The notes under the pieces were generated by a model. It was not told the origin of the DNA. It did not search any database and worked only from the letters and a program-made list of their open reading frames with translations. DNA of 64,000 nt, taken from assembly GCF_000325665.1 (NCBI RefSeq), contig NC_019908.1, forward strand, positions 558,001-622,000, given 5' to 3'. Shown piece by piece: positions 54,140 through 63,152 of this stretch. The translations under genes were made by a program, and so were the position numbers. Within the stretch, counting starts at the first letter, position 1; each line of letters starts with the position of its first letter. The stretch is from Brachyspira pilosicoli P43/6/78 (GTDB lineage Bacteria; Spirochaetota; Brachyspiria; Brachyspirales; Brachyspiraceae).

Positions 54140-55251
54140 AAAAACGTTTAATAGTAAATGATGATTATTATGAATATTCTGCAAGCTATATAAAAAAATA
54201 TATTTTAATAGCTTTTATTATAATTGCTGTAATATCATCTATATATTTATTTATATATATTAATTATAATACTGTTCCTAATAAATCTTTTGCAAGAAAT
54301 AATATTCCTTCTATAGAAAATAATAACATAATGAATAAAAGAGGTGTATATTACACGGGAACTTTTACTAATATTCCAAAATCTATAGATATTAATGATA
54401 ATATGAGAGAATCCATTTATATGTGTTTATTTCATGATAACAATATAATATTTTGGAAATTATATAAATATGGCATGAGAAGATATTTTTCATACAATGC
54501 ATTTAATATATTAGATGGAGATTCTCAAAAGTTTATTCTAAAAGAAGATAAAAAAAACTTTCTGGATTTTTATGACAACTTTATAAGAAGCCAATTTAAA
54601 AAAACAGAAGGTTCTTTTAATTTAGAAATACCTAATTTTGAAAACACAAAAATTAATTTAGAGACATCTATAGATAATTTAATTAATAGTGAAATAAGTT
54701 TTAAGTTTACAAACTTCAATGCATCTATGATAAATTGGAAGGGAAACAGAGCATTATATAATGCATTCTATTTTGGTATTCCTAAAGGATATTTAACTGT
54801 ACCAGGAAGCGATAATACAATAGATGAAAGAAGTTCTATTTTAATTTTCAATACTGTAGGTCGTATTCCTTCAAGATATATGCATAATATGATAATGGCA
54901 TTAGTATACTCTTCATATAGTACAAAGCCAATACCTATACTTATATATGATAGTAAACCAGAATCTCAAAACTCAAAAATCATAAAAATATTATATAGAA
55001 ATAAATGGTATATATACAATAATTTTATATCTCATCAATACAAAGACAGTATAGATTTTTATTCTAAAGAATTAGGTTTTAGTTTAGTATTTAATCTCAC
55101 AGGAAAAGAAAATAAAGACTCATTTGGAAGTGTTACCAAAGTAGATAATAATATATCATTAGGAATTTTAAATGGTTATATTACTATTGATGATGAGCAA
55201 TTAAACATCAACGGTAATGCCATAAAAGAATCTATGCATAGCGTGTTTTAA
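54130..55251 (+). CDS. Uncharacterised membrane-anchored protein
   Basis: I do not recognise this 373-residue protein. Seen: a short basic cytoplasmic start, one membrane helix at about residues 23-46 (YILIAFIIIAVISSIYLFIY), and a 320-residue outside domain rich in Asn, Ile and aromatic residues. Its middle (NWKGNRALYNAFYFGIPKGY) and following segments look beta-rich. Its ATG lies inside the end of the DUF1385 gene, so the two products are probably made in step and may interact. No ribosome-binding site is obvious. Confidence 0.7.
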   Translation: MRIKKRLIVNDDYYEYSASYIKKYILIAFIIIAVISSIYLFIYINYNTVPNKSFARNNIPSIENNNIMNKRGVYYTGTFTNIPKSIDINDNMRESIYMCLFHDNNIIFWKLYKYGMRRYFSYNAFNILDGDSQKFILKEDKKNFLDFYDNFIRSQFKKTEGSFNLEIPNFENTKINLETSIDNLINSEISFKFTNFNASMINWKGNRALYNAFYFGIPKGYLTVPGSDNTIDERSSILIFNTVGRIPSRYMHNMIMALVYSSYSTKPIPILIYDSKPESQNSKIIKILYRNKWYIYNNFISHQYKDSIDFYSKELGFSLVFNLTGKENKDSFGSVTKVDNNISLGILNGYITIDDEQLNINGNAIKESMHSVF

Positions 55252-55267
55252 TTTTTTAGTATATAAA

Positions 55268-55301
55268 AAAGCACATATTATTTTTTTATAATATGTGCTT
55301 T
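55268..55301. terminator. Bidirectional terminator
   Basis: AAAGCACATATTAT and ATAATATGTGCTTT form a perfect 14-bp stem between the convergent membrane-protein and hydrogenase genes. Confidence 0.85.
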
Positions 55302-55322
55302 AAATAATCAATAATATAATAT

Positions 55323-56795
55323 TTATTCTTTATTTAATTCTTTACCAGTAGAAGCATATTTCTGTAATAAAACAGTAGCTGCTTTAGGGTTCTTAACAAC
55401 ACAAGGTCCTCCCACACAACCGCCGTTACAAGCCATAACCTCAACCAAATTTGGAGTATCATCAGTAACAGGAGTCTCTCCAGATTGCACTTTACCATAA
55501 GCTCTTAATTGCTTCATACCCTCTTTATCAAGACCATTAATAACTGCAGCCTTTAATTTTTCAGGGTGCTTTAATCTTATTTTAACAGCCTCAGCAACTC
55601 CACCGCTCATAGCATATTTTCTTCCAGAAGCAGTAGGAACATCTCCTATATCTAAATCAGGCTCTTTAGAAACATCAGTTCCAGTAGCTATAAATAAAGC
55701 ATCAAGCTCTTCCATAGATAAACAATAATCTACTAAATCATCATCAATGCTCTCTCTTCTTTTAGCAAGACAAGGCCCTATAAATACATTAACAGCATCA
55801 GGGTCTTCAGCATGCATCATTTCAGCAGTATAATGCATAGGAGTTCTAGTTTCAGATACGCAAGGCACTAATTCAGGTACATGTTTTCTAACTGCCTTAA
55901 CATAAGCAGGACAGCAAGAAGTAGTCATTAACTTATCTCCTCTCTCCATTCTCTCTTCAAATTCAGCAGCTTCTCTATCAGAAGTAACATCAGCACCCAA
56001 AGCAACTTCCCATACTTTATGGAATCCTATCTTTAATAAAGCACTTTTTAATTGTCCAGGTTTAGCATTAAATTGTGAAGCTATAGCAGGAGCATACATT
56101 ACATTAACTTTTTTATCAAACTTCAAATGTTTAAGTACATCTAAAAGCTGACCCTTATCCATCATAGCACTAAAAGGACATTCCCTCATACAATTACCGC
56201 AGAATATACATTTGTGATAATCAATGACTTCTTTACCCTGCTCGTTTTTATTAATAGCACCAACAGGACAAGATTCTTCGCATGGAACAGGTATATAAAT
56301 AATAGCATGATAAGGACAGTTCTTTAAACATAATCCGCAGTTAATACATTTACTGCTGTCTATATAAGCCCTTTTCTCATCTAATATAGTAATAGCATTT
56401 TTAGGACAGTTCATCATACAAGGTCTAGCTAAACAAGCCTGACAAGCATCTGTAACCATAAAATTAGCTCTAACACAAGCATTACAAGCCTCATCAAGTA
56501 CAGTAAGCATAGGCCAAGTAGGTTTCTCTCTTTCTAATGCCAACTTAGCATATTCTGATAAAGGTATACCGCTATCTTCTTTACCTTCAACACTTATTCC
56601 AAGTCTTGCAATAATTCTATTTTTTATTATCTCTCTATCATGATAAATACAACATCTTATTGATTTACTGTCTCTTGGTATAATTTCCATAGGCATTCTA
56701 TCAATTTCTTCTATTAATCTATCTTCTATAAAAAGCGTAGTTATTCTTACAAGAATATCTTTTTTTAATTGAGCGGCATTATTATTAATATTCAT
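55323..56795 (-). CDS. Monomeric [FeFe] hydrogenase, group B-like
   Basis: The 490-residue enzyme combines N-terminal ferredoxin-type Fe-S domains (CNACVRANF, CQACLARPCMMNCP, CINCGLCLKNCP, CIFCGNCMRECP) with a catalytic H-cluster domain. The H-cluster motifs read TSCCPAYVKA, GPCLAKRRE and MACNGGCVGGPC, variants that fit group B enzymes rather than the classic TSCCPGW/MPCTAKK. It exchanges H2 with protons, probably with ferredoxin. Start 56795 has TTGGAG 6 nt upstream; a longer frame to 56822 is unlikely. It is divergent from ald, which has its own promoter. Confidence 0.9.
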   Translation of the reverse strand: MNINNNAAQLKKDILVRITTLFIEDRLIEEIDRMPMEIIPRDSKSIRCCIYHDREIIKNRIIARLGISVEGKEDSGIPLSEYAKLALEREKPTWPMLTVLDEACNACVRANFMVTDACQACLARPCMMNCPKNAITILDEKRAYIDSSKCINCGLCLKNCPYHAIIYIPVPCEESCPVGAINKNEQGKEVIDYHKCIFCGNCMRECPFSAMMDKGQLLDVLKHLKFDKKVNVMYAPAIASQFNAKPGQLKSALLKIGFHKVWEVALGADVTSDREAAEFEERMERGDKLMTTSCCPAYVKAVRKHVPELVPCVSETRTPMHYTAEMMHAEDPDAVNVFIGPCLAKRRESIDDDLVDYCLSMEELDALFIATGTDVSKEPDLDIGDVPTASGRKYAMSGGVAEAVKIRLKHPEKLKAAVINGLDKEGMKQLRAYGKVQSGETPVTDDTPNLVEVMACNGGCVGGPCVVKNPKAATVLLQKYASTGKELNKE

Positions 56796-56823
56796 ATACA
56801 CTCCAATTATATATTTTTGCATA

Positions 56824-56851
56824 ATTATAACTTAAATAAGTATTTTTTCAA
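56824..56851 (-). promoter_or_regulatory. Promoter of the hydrogenase gene
   Basis: On the minus strand TTGAAA (56846-56851) and TATAAT (56824-56829), 16 bp apart, about 30 bp before the start. Confidence 0.6.
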
Positions 56852-57019
56852 GTTATAATTGCATTAATAGTACAAAATAAGTGCAAAAACGAACAAATAA
56901 TAAAAAAATGATTACAAATAATATATATCACAAAATAAAAAATATCCTTAACATTAAAAGAACATTAAAACAAGCAATAAAACAAACAAATAAAGATTTA
57001 ATATTTTTTATTGAACTTC

Positions 57020-57048
57020 TTGACAACTAATATAAAAATAACTATATT
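57020..57048 (+). promoter_or_regulatory. Promoter of ald
   Basis: TTGACA (57020-57025) and TATATT (57043-57048), 17 bp apart; AAAGGAG follows before the ATG at 57100. Confidence 0.6.
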
Positions 57049-57099
57049 ATTTATGTGCTTTTTTTAAGGCAAATTATTTTATTGTGAAAGGAGTTTTTT

Positions 57100-58209
57100 A
57101 TGCTTATAGGCTGTCCAAAAGAAATAAAAAATCAAGAATACCGTGTTGGTTTAACACCTTCAAATGTTGCTGATTATGTTGCAAATGGACATAAAGTAAT
57201 TATGGAAAATGGAGCTGGAGTTGGTTCAGGATTCACAGATGAAGAATACAAAAAAGCTGGTGCTGAGATAGCTGATAAAAAAAGAGTATTTGAAGCAGAT
57301 ATGATAATAAAAGTAAAAGAACCTATAGAAAGCGAATACGAATATTTTAGAGATAATCAAATACTTTATACATATTTGCATTTAGCTGCTGATAAGCCTT
57401 TAACAGATATGTTATTGAAGAAAAAAATAAAATCTATTGCTTATGAGACTATGAAAGATAATTTGAATCAATTACCTTGTTTGGCACCTATGAGTACTAT
57501 TGCTGGAAGATTATCTATACAAGAGGCTGCTAAATATCTTGAAAAGAAATTTGGAGGCGAAGGAATTTTAATGGGCGGAGTTCCTGGTGTACAAAAGGCA
57601 AATGTTGTAATACTTGGAGCTGGAGTTGTAGGACTTAATGCTGCACAGATAGCTATGGGAATGGGTGCTAATGTATCTATTACAGATGTTAATCTTACAA
57701 GATTAGCTTATATAGACCAATTATTTAATATGAGAATAAATACATATTTCAGTGCTCCTTCTACTTTAGAAACTTTATTTAAAACTGCTGATGTTGTTAT
57801 AGGAAGCGTATTAATACCTGGTGCAAAAGCTCCTAAACTTCTTAGAAAAGAACATTTAAAAATGATGAAAAAAGGTGCTGTTATAGTGGATGTTGCAATA
57901 GACCAAGGCGGCTGTTTTGAAACTTCAAAAGCTACTACACATGATGACCCTATATATATATTAGATGATGTTGTGCATTATTGTGTTGCTAATATGCCTG
58001 GAGCTGTACCAAGAACTTCTACAATAGCATTAACCAATGCTACAACACATTATGGCGTTATGTTAGCAAATCAAGGTTTAGAAGAAATTTGTAAAACTAA
58101 TAATACTCTTCTTACAGGACTAAACACTTATGATGGAAAATGTACTTTCAAAGGTGTTGCTGATGCATTTGGTATAGAATATGTTGAGCCTCTAAAAGCA
58201 TTAAAATAA
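57100..58209 (+). CDS. ald: Alanine dehydrogenase
   Basis: Ald interconverts alanine with pyruvate, ammonia and NADH. The 369-residue protein has IGCPKEIKNQEYRVGLTP, the catalytic Lys and His regions (IKVKEP; YLHLAAD), the NAD loop VVILGAGVVGLNAAQIAMG, and MPGAVPRTSTIALTNATTHY. Length is typical. It may recycle NADH by making alanine from pyruvate, or oxidise alanine. It is a single-gene unit with its own promoter and terminator. Confidence 0.95.
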   Translation: MLIGCPKEIKNQEYRVGLTPSNVADYVANGHKVIMENGAGVGSGFTDEEYKKAGAEIADKKRVFEADMIIKVKEPIESEYEYFRDNQILYTYLHLAADKPLTDMLLKKKIKSIAYETMKDNLNQLPCLAPMSTIAGRLSIQEAAKYLEKKFGGEGILMGGVPGVQKANVVILGAGVVGLNAAQIAMGMGANVSITDVNLTRLAYIDQLFNMRINTYFSAPSTLETLFKTADVVIGSVLIPGAKAPKLLRKEHLKMMKKGAVIVDVAIDQGGCFETSKATTHDDPIYILDDVVHYCVANMPGAVPRTSTIALTNATTHYGVMLANQGLEEICKTNNTLLTGLNTYDGKCTFKGVADAFGIEYVEPLKALK

Positions 58210-58231
58210 ATATATAAAAATAAATTATAAA

Positions 58232-58262
58232 AAAAGCAGGGAATAAAAAATTCTCTGCTTTT
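58232..58262. terminator. Bidirectional terminator
   Basis: AAAGCAGGGAAT pairs with ATTCTCTGCTTT around an A/T loop, between ald and the convergent DUF1207 gene. Confidence 0.85.
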
Positions 58263-58288
58263 TATTTATTTAAATCTTAAATATAATA

Positions 58289-59190
58289 TTAGAAAAGTAA
58301 ACTTATCTCTAACCCTATTTTATTCTCATATCCAAAATAACTAGAAGCTCCTCTAGGCTTTCCAAATCCATATTTCAAAGCCACAGTAAATCTATAGAAC
58401 TCTATACCTACCCCAACATTAACATATCCATGCCAAGGCTCTTTTATAAGTCCTAGCCTATCTTTTTTATCAAGTATAGCTCCGCCATTTATACCAGCTA
58501 TAAAATTAATAATATCTTTATAAATAGGTAGTCTATAATCCAATCCAGTATGCACTCTAAAAAGCTGAGGACTATTTCCTACAGCATTATAAGATAATTC
58601 TGCTCCTAAATACACAGTAAAGTTTTTTATATAATAGTATGCAGCAAGCGAAGCAAACTCATAACTGCTTCCGCTTCTAATCTTATAATCCCCTTTAAAT
58701 CCATCAACTAAATGCGTAGATTGATGATATACAGGAATAAACCTTATCTTCATGTTAATACCAGCTATATTTTGAAGCCATAAATCTGTAAACAAAGCAA
58801 ACTGCCCAGAAAAATCATAAACATCAAATAATCCGCTGCTTCTTCCTAATATAGAAATATCCATTCCTGCTCCCATACCTACAGAAAAATATTGATTTCT
58901 ATAAAACATTATTTCACTAGCAAGTCTTCCTTCTATATAAATAGAAACAGATTTAAAATCCCAATCAGCATTGCTATCCATAGCCATTAAGTTTTTAGTA
59001 ACATCAAAATTTTTAGCAAAAAGCAATCTTCCAATAAAAGCCCTAGGGTCCTGCCAGCCAACATAGTACTTATCAACATCATAAATACGAAAAGGGTTAG
59101 TAAAACTATAATCATTGGATACTGAATCTTGAGAATATAATAAAAAAGAAAAGTTAAAAAAAGTATTGTAATAATATATATTCTTTTCAT
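58289..59190 (-). pseudogene. DUF1207 family (outer-membrane-like) protein, frameshifted in signal peptide
   Basis: The main frame (58289 to about 59140) encodes YYVGWQDPRAFIGRLLFAKN, then long amphipathic strands to the final GLEISLLF, as in DUF1207 proteins, which are likely outer-membrane barrels. The start MKRIYIITILFLTFLF at 59190 is in another frame. One extra base in the A6 run at 59142-59147 (T6 in gene sense) would join them as FLFLLYSQDSV, giving a normal signal peptide and about 300 residues. As read, no full product is made. The tract sits exactly in the signal region, so slipped-strand switching is an alternative to sequencing error. Confidence 0.75.
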
Positions 59191-59334
59191 GGTAAAAACT
59201 AACATTAATTTATTTTCTCACTATTCTATTATAAACTAGTATTTTTAACAAGTTTTTTAATAATAAAAAATTGACATTATATAGTTTTATTATATAGTAA
59301 TATATACGCCAATTTCTTATTGAGAGAGTGTTTT

Positions 59335-60009
59335 ATGAAAAAATTATTCGTATTATTTTGTGCAATATTTCTACTAACTTCAACAGCATTTGCAAGACAT
59401 GGCGGAGGAGCTGCTTTATTTGTACCTCTTACTGGAAGCTTTGGTTTTACAGATATAAGAAATTCTGACGGTAAAAAAATTGATACATTAAAATCTTCTG
59501 GAGCTTTTGATTTTGGAGTACTGCTTCAGCCAGGATATTTTTATGATTTCTCCGGACTAATTGGTGTAGATGTACTCGCTGATATTGGATATTATAGAAG
59601 CTCTTACAACTTTAGAGATACTGCTAATAATGGAAACCTTGTTTCATATAATTTTGACACTTTAAATCTTGGAGGAATGGCAAGAGTATCTATTTTATTT
59701 TTATCTCTAGGAATAGGTTCTGGAGTAAAATTACCGCTTCAGGCAAATATACAAAATGCAAATAATAAAATTACTTACAACTATGATAAAATTAAAGAAA
59801 ACTTTTATAATGCATATATACCATATATAAAATTCACAATAGATTTTAGATATTACTTAAATAGTTTTTCAGCATTGGCAGCTGGACTATATTTTAATTA
59901 TGATTTTAATATAAATCAAAAAATACCAAACTATTCAAGATATAATATATCTTCATTTGATTTTGGTTTTCAAGTTGGTCTTTATTTAGTTGGTTCTAGC
60001 GACTATTAA
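59335..60009 (+). CDS. Probable outer-membrane beta-barrel protein (paralogue of 20021-20701)
   Basis: This protein of about 224 residues has a signal peptide (MKKLFVLFCAIFLLTSTAFA) and alternating Gly and aromatic strands. It shares the YIPYIK and YFNYDF blocks and the general layout with the protein at 20021. Function is unknown; the two are members of one small family. The upstream TTG at 59320 is not credible as a start. It lies 24 bp before mgtE. Confidence 0.7.
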   Translation: MKKLFVLFCAIFLLTSTAFARHGGGAALFVPLTGSFGFTDIRNSDGKKIDTLKSSGAFDFGVLLQPGYFYDFSGLIGVDVLADIGYYRSSYNFRDTANNGNLVSYNFDTLNLGGMARVSILFLSLGIGSGVKLPLQANIQNANNKITYNYDKIKENFYNAYIPYIKFTIDFRYYLNSFSALAAGLYFNYDFNINQKIPNYSRYNISSFDFGFQVGLYLVGSSDY

Positions 60010-60033
60010 TTAATAATAATTGGAAAAGTAAAT

Positions 60034-61399
60034 ATGCTAAAAGAATTATTATTGCCTGAAATAGAAGACCTAATAGAACAAAATCAGTGGGAAGATATTA
60101 GTGAAATACTATCTCTCTGGCAGGAAGCAGAAACTGCAGATTTAATTACTTCTATAAAAAAAAATGAAGATAAAATAAATATATTTAAAACTCTTCCAAA
60201 AGAATATTCTATAAAAGTTTTTCCAGAATTAGTTTCTATAGATCAAGAGCATATTATAGAAAGTATGACTGATGATGAAAAAAAAAGAATTACTTGAGAA
60301 TATTAGTCCAGATGACAGAACTTCATTTTTAGAATCTATAGATGAAGAAATGTCTAAAAATATATTAAAATTACTTGGAAGTGAAGATAGAGAAATTGCT
60401 TCTTTACTGTTGTCATATCCAGAAGGAAGTATCGGACGTATGATGACGCCGGAATACATAAGCATAAAACCTGATTGGACAGTTGAAGAAGCTTTTGAAT
60501 ATGTTAGAAGCAATATAGAAGATGCTGAAACTTATACTACAATATATGTATTAGATAATAAAAGAACTTTAATAGGCTCTATTGCTTTAAGACAATTATT
60601 TTTTAGCGGACAAAAAATGCTTATAGGAGATATAGTTAATAATTGTCCGTATATATTAGCATATGAAGATAAAGAAAATGCAATAGAAATTATAAAAAAA
60701 TATAATCTCCATTCATTGGCAGTTATAGACAATAAACATTCTATGGTTGGAATTGTAACTGTAGATGATATATTAGACATTGCTGAAGAAGAATATACAG
60801 AAGATTTCCACAAGATGGCAGGTATTACTTCCGATGACAATCAATTTGATGATAATCTAAAAATTACTCCAATATTTACAATGTATAAAAAAAGAATATT
60901 ATGGCTTTTAGCTTTAGTATTTGTTAATTTATTTTCAGGCGGAGTTATAAGCATATTTCAAAACACATTACAGAAGCATATAGTATTAGTTGCCTTCCTC
61001 CCTCTATTGATAGGAAGCGGTGGTAATGCTGGAAGTCAATCTGCAACTTTAGTTATACGTTCTCTTGCTATAGGAGATGTTGTATTAAAGGATTGGGTAT
61101 ATTTACTTTCAAAAGAAGTATTGGTTTCTTCTATATTAGGATTAAGTATGGCATTGGGAGCTAGTATACTTGGTGTTATAAGAGGAGGATTTGAAATAGC
61201 TGTAATAGTTAGCATATCTATGTTTAGCATAGTTTTTATTGGAAGTATTATTGGCTTAACTTTACCTTTCATATTAACTAAATGCAAATTAGACCCTGCT
61301 ATAAGCGGTGCTCCTGTATTAACTTCTATATGCGATATTGCTGGTGCGGGGATATATTGTTCTATAGCTACTATAGTTTTTTATATATTAGCTAAATAA
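60034..61399 (+). pseudogene. mgtE: Magnesium transporter MgtE, frameshifted at an A9 tract
   Basis: MgtE is a gated Mg2+ channel with a cytoplasmic N domain, CBS pair and five membrane helices. The first frame (60034-60297) ends in DDEKKRIT soon after the A9 run at 60278-60286. The second frame carries ELLENISPDDRT, the CBS domains, the pore block SGGNAGSQSATLVIRSLA and the end at 61399. Eight A instead of nine would give DDEKKELLENIS and an intact protein of about 455 residues. A9 tracts are known sites of polymerase slippage as well as sequencing error, so some full-length product may still be made. Confidence 0.88.
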
Positions 61400-61468
61400 A
61401 AAATATTAATTTGATGTTTTTATAATATATTATATAATATAATGAAATAATAAAAGGTATATTCATTT

Positions 61469-63103
61469 ATGATGAGAGAAATAGAAATAGAATTACATGA
61501 AGCTTCAGCTAATAATGATATTCTTGCTTTAGAAATTTTATTAAAAAATAAAGATATAAATATTAATTTAGAAAATGTATTAGGACTTACTCCTTTAATG
61601 CATGCTGCTAAATTTGGTTATGCAAAAATAGTAGAAATGCTTATAAAAGCAGGTGCTGATATAAATAAAGCAGACAAATTATTTATAACTCCTTTAATGA
61701 GTGCAGCTGCTAATGGTCATTATGATGTAGTAAAACTCCTTATAGAAAATAAGGCTGATGTTAACAAAAAAGATGTTAACAATACAACAGCTTTGCATTA
61801 TGCTTCTTCTGCTAATTATACTGATATAATAAAATTATTAGTAGAAAATAAAGCTGATATCAATGCTAAAACAGATTTGCATATCACTCCAATTATGTAT
61901 TCTTGCCAACTTTCAAATTATGAAGCTGTAAAATTTTTAGTTGATAATGGTGCTAAACTTGATGAATGCGACATATATGAAGAGAATGTACTGCATTATG
62001 CAATATCTAGCGGAAATATAGAAATAGTAGAATATATATTAAATAAACAAGACCTAGAAATACCAAGATACGCTTTAACAATAGCTTCTATTAGCGGAAA
62101 TTTATCACTTGTTCATTATATACATTCAAAATTAAAAGACGATAGAAAAGAGAATATATTTTCTAGTGCTTTTATATCTGCAGCACATAATGGGCATTTA
62201 GATATTGTTAGGTATTTTTTTGATACTTCTAAAAAAGATGCTCCTAAAGCCATAGCTCTTGCCTCTTCTGGCGGGCATAAAAATGTGGTTGAATATTTAC
62301 TTATGAACGGCATATCACCTAATGGAATATCTGATGATGGAAAATCTGCTTTAATATATGCTATAGAAACTTCTAATAAAGATATTATAGAACTTTTAAT
62401 TAAGTATAATGTTGATATTAATATGCCTGATGATGATGATATAACTCCTTTAATGTATGCTGCTAGTGTGGGAGATATTGAAATAGTAAAAAAACTTTTG
62501 GATAATAAAGCTAGTATTAAATTAGTAGATAATTTAGGCAGAAATGCACTTACTCATGCTGCTATGAGCGGTAATATAACAATTATTGAACTTTTATTAG
62601 ATAATGGATTAACTTTAAAAAATAAAAAAGAAAATATTAGCCTTTTAATGTGGGCTGTAATATATGATAATTTAAAATCTGTTAAGTATTTAATACAAAA
62701 GGGAATGGATATAAAAGAAAAAGATAAAAACGGTTGGAATCCTTTTATGTTTGCCTGTGCAAAGGGATATATGGATATTATTGAATATACATTAAAAATA
62801 TACCCTAATATATTGGCAGAAAAAAGTAAAAATAATGAGACAGCATTAATAATAGCTGCTGATAATGAAAAAATAGAAGTAGTTGATTATTTGCTTTCTA
62901 AAGGTGCTTGTATTAAAGAAAAGAACTCTCAATGCCGTACTGCTTTAGAGATTGCTATAATAAAAAATAACTTTGAAATATGCGAATTAATTATAAACTT
63001 TTATAAAATCAATTATGCAAATTATAATTTTCAAGAAGAGTATAATCTAGCAAAAGAAAAAGGAAATAAAAAAATAATAGATTTTATTCAAAGTAAATTA
63101 TAA
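61469..63103 (+). CDS. Long cytoplasmic ankyrin-repeat protein
   Basis: The 544-residue protein consists almost wholly of about fifteen ankyrin repeats (LGLTPLMHAAKFGYAKIVEM, NNTTALHYASSANYTDIIKL, LGRNALTHAAMSGNITIIEL). It has no signal peptide or membrane segment, unlike the other two ankyrin proteins in the window. A cytoplasmic protein-binding scaffold is inferred; no enzyme domain was seen. It lies 69 bp after mgtE. Confidence 0.9.
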   Translation: MMREIEIELHEASANNDILALEILLKNKDININLENVLGLTPLMHAAKFGYAKIVEMLIKAGADINKADKLFITPLMSAAANGHYDVVKLLIENKADVNKKDVNNTTALHYASSANYTDIIKLLVENKADINAKTDLHITPIMYSCQLSNYEAVKFLVDNGAKLDECDIYEENVLHYAISSGNIEIVEYILNKQDLEIPRYALTIASISGNLSLVHYIHSKLKDDRKENIFSSAFISAAHNGHLDIVRYFFDTSKKDAPKAIALASSGGHKNVVEYLLMNGISPNGISDDGKSALIYAIETSNKDIIELLIKYNVDINMPDDDDITPLMYAASVGDIEIVKKLLDNKASIKLVDNLGRNALTHAAMSGNITIIELLLDNGLTLKNKKENISLLMWAVIYDNLKSVKYLIQKGMDIKEKDKNGWNPFMFACAKGYMDIIEYTLKIYPNILAEKSKNNETALIIAADNEKIEVVDYLLSKGACIKEKNSQCRTALEIAIIKNNFEICELIINFYKINYANYNFQEEYNLAKEKGNKKIIDFIQSKL

Positions 63104-63152
63104 ATAAATATTTTTTAATCACAAATCACAAAAATAATATATTAGGACTTTT

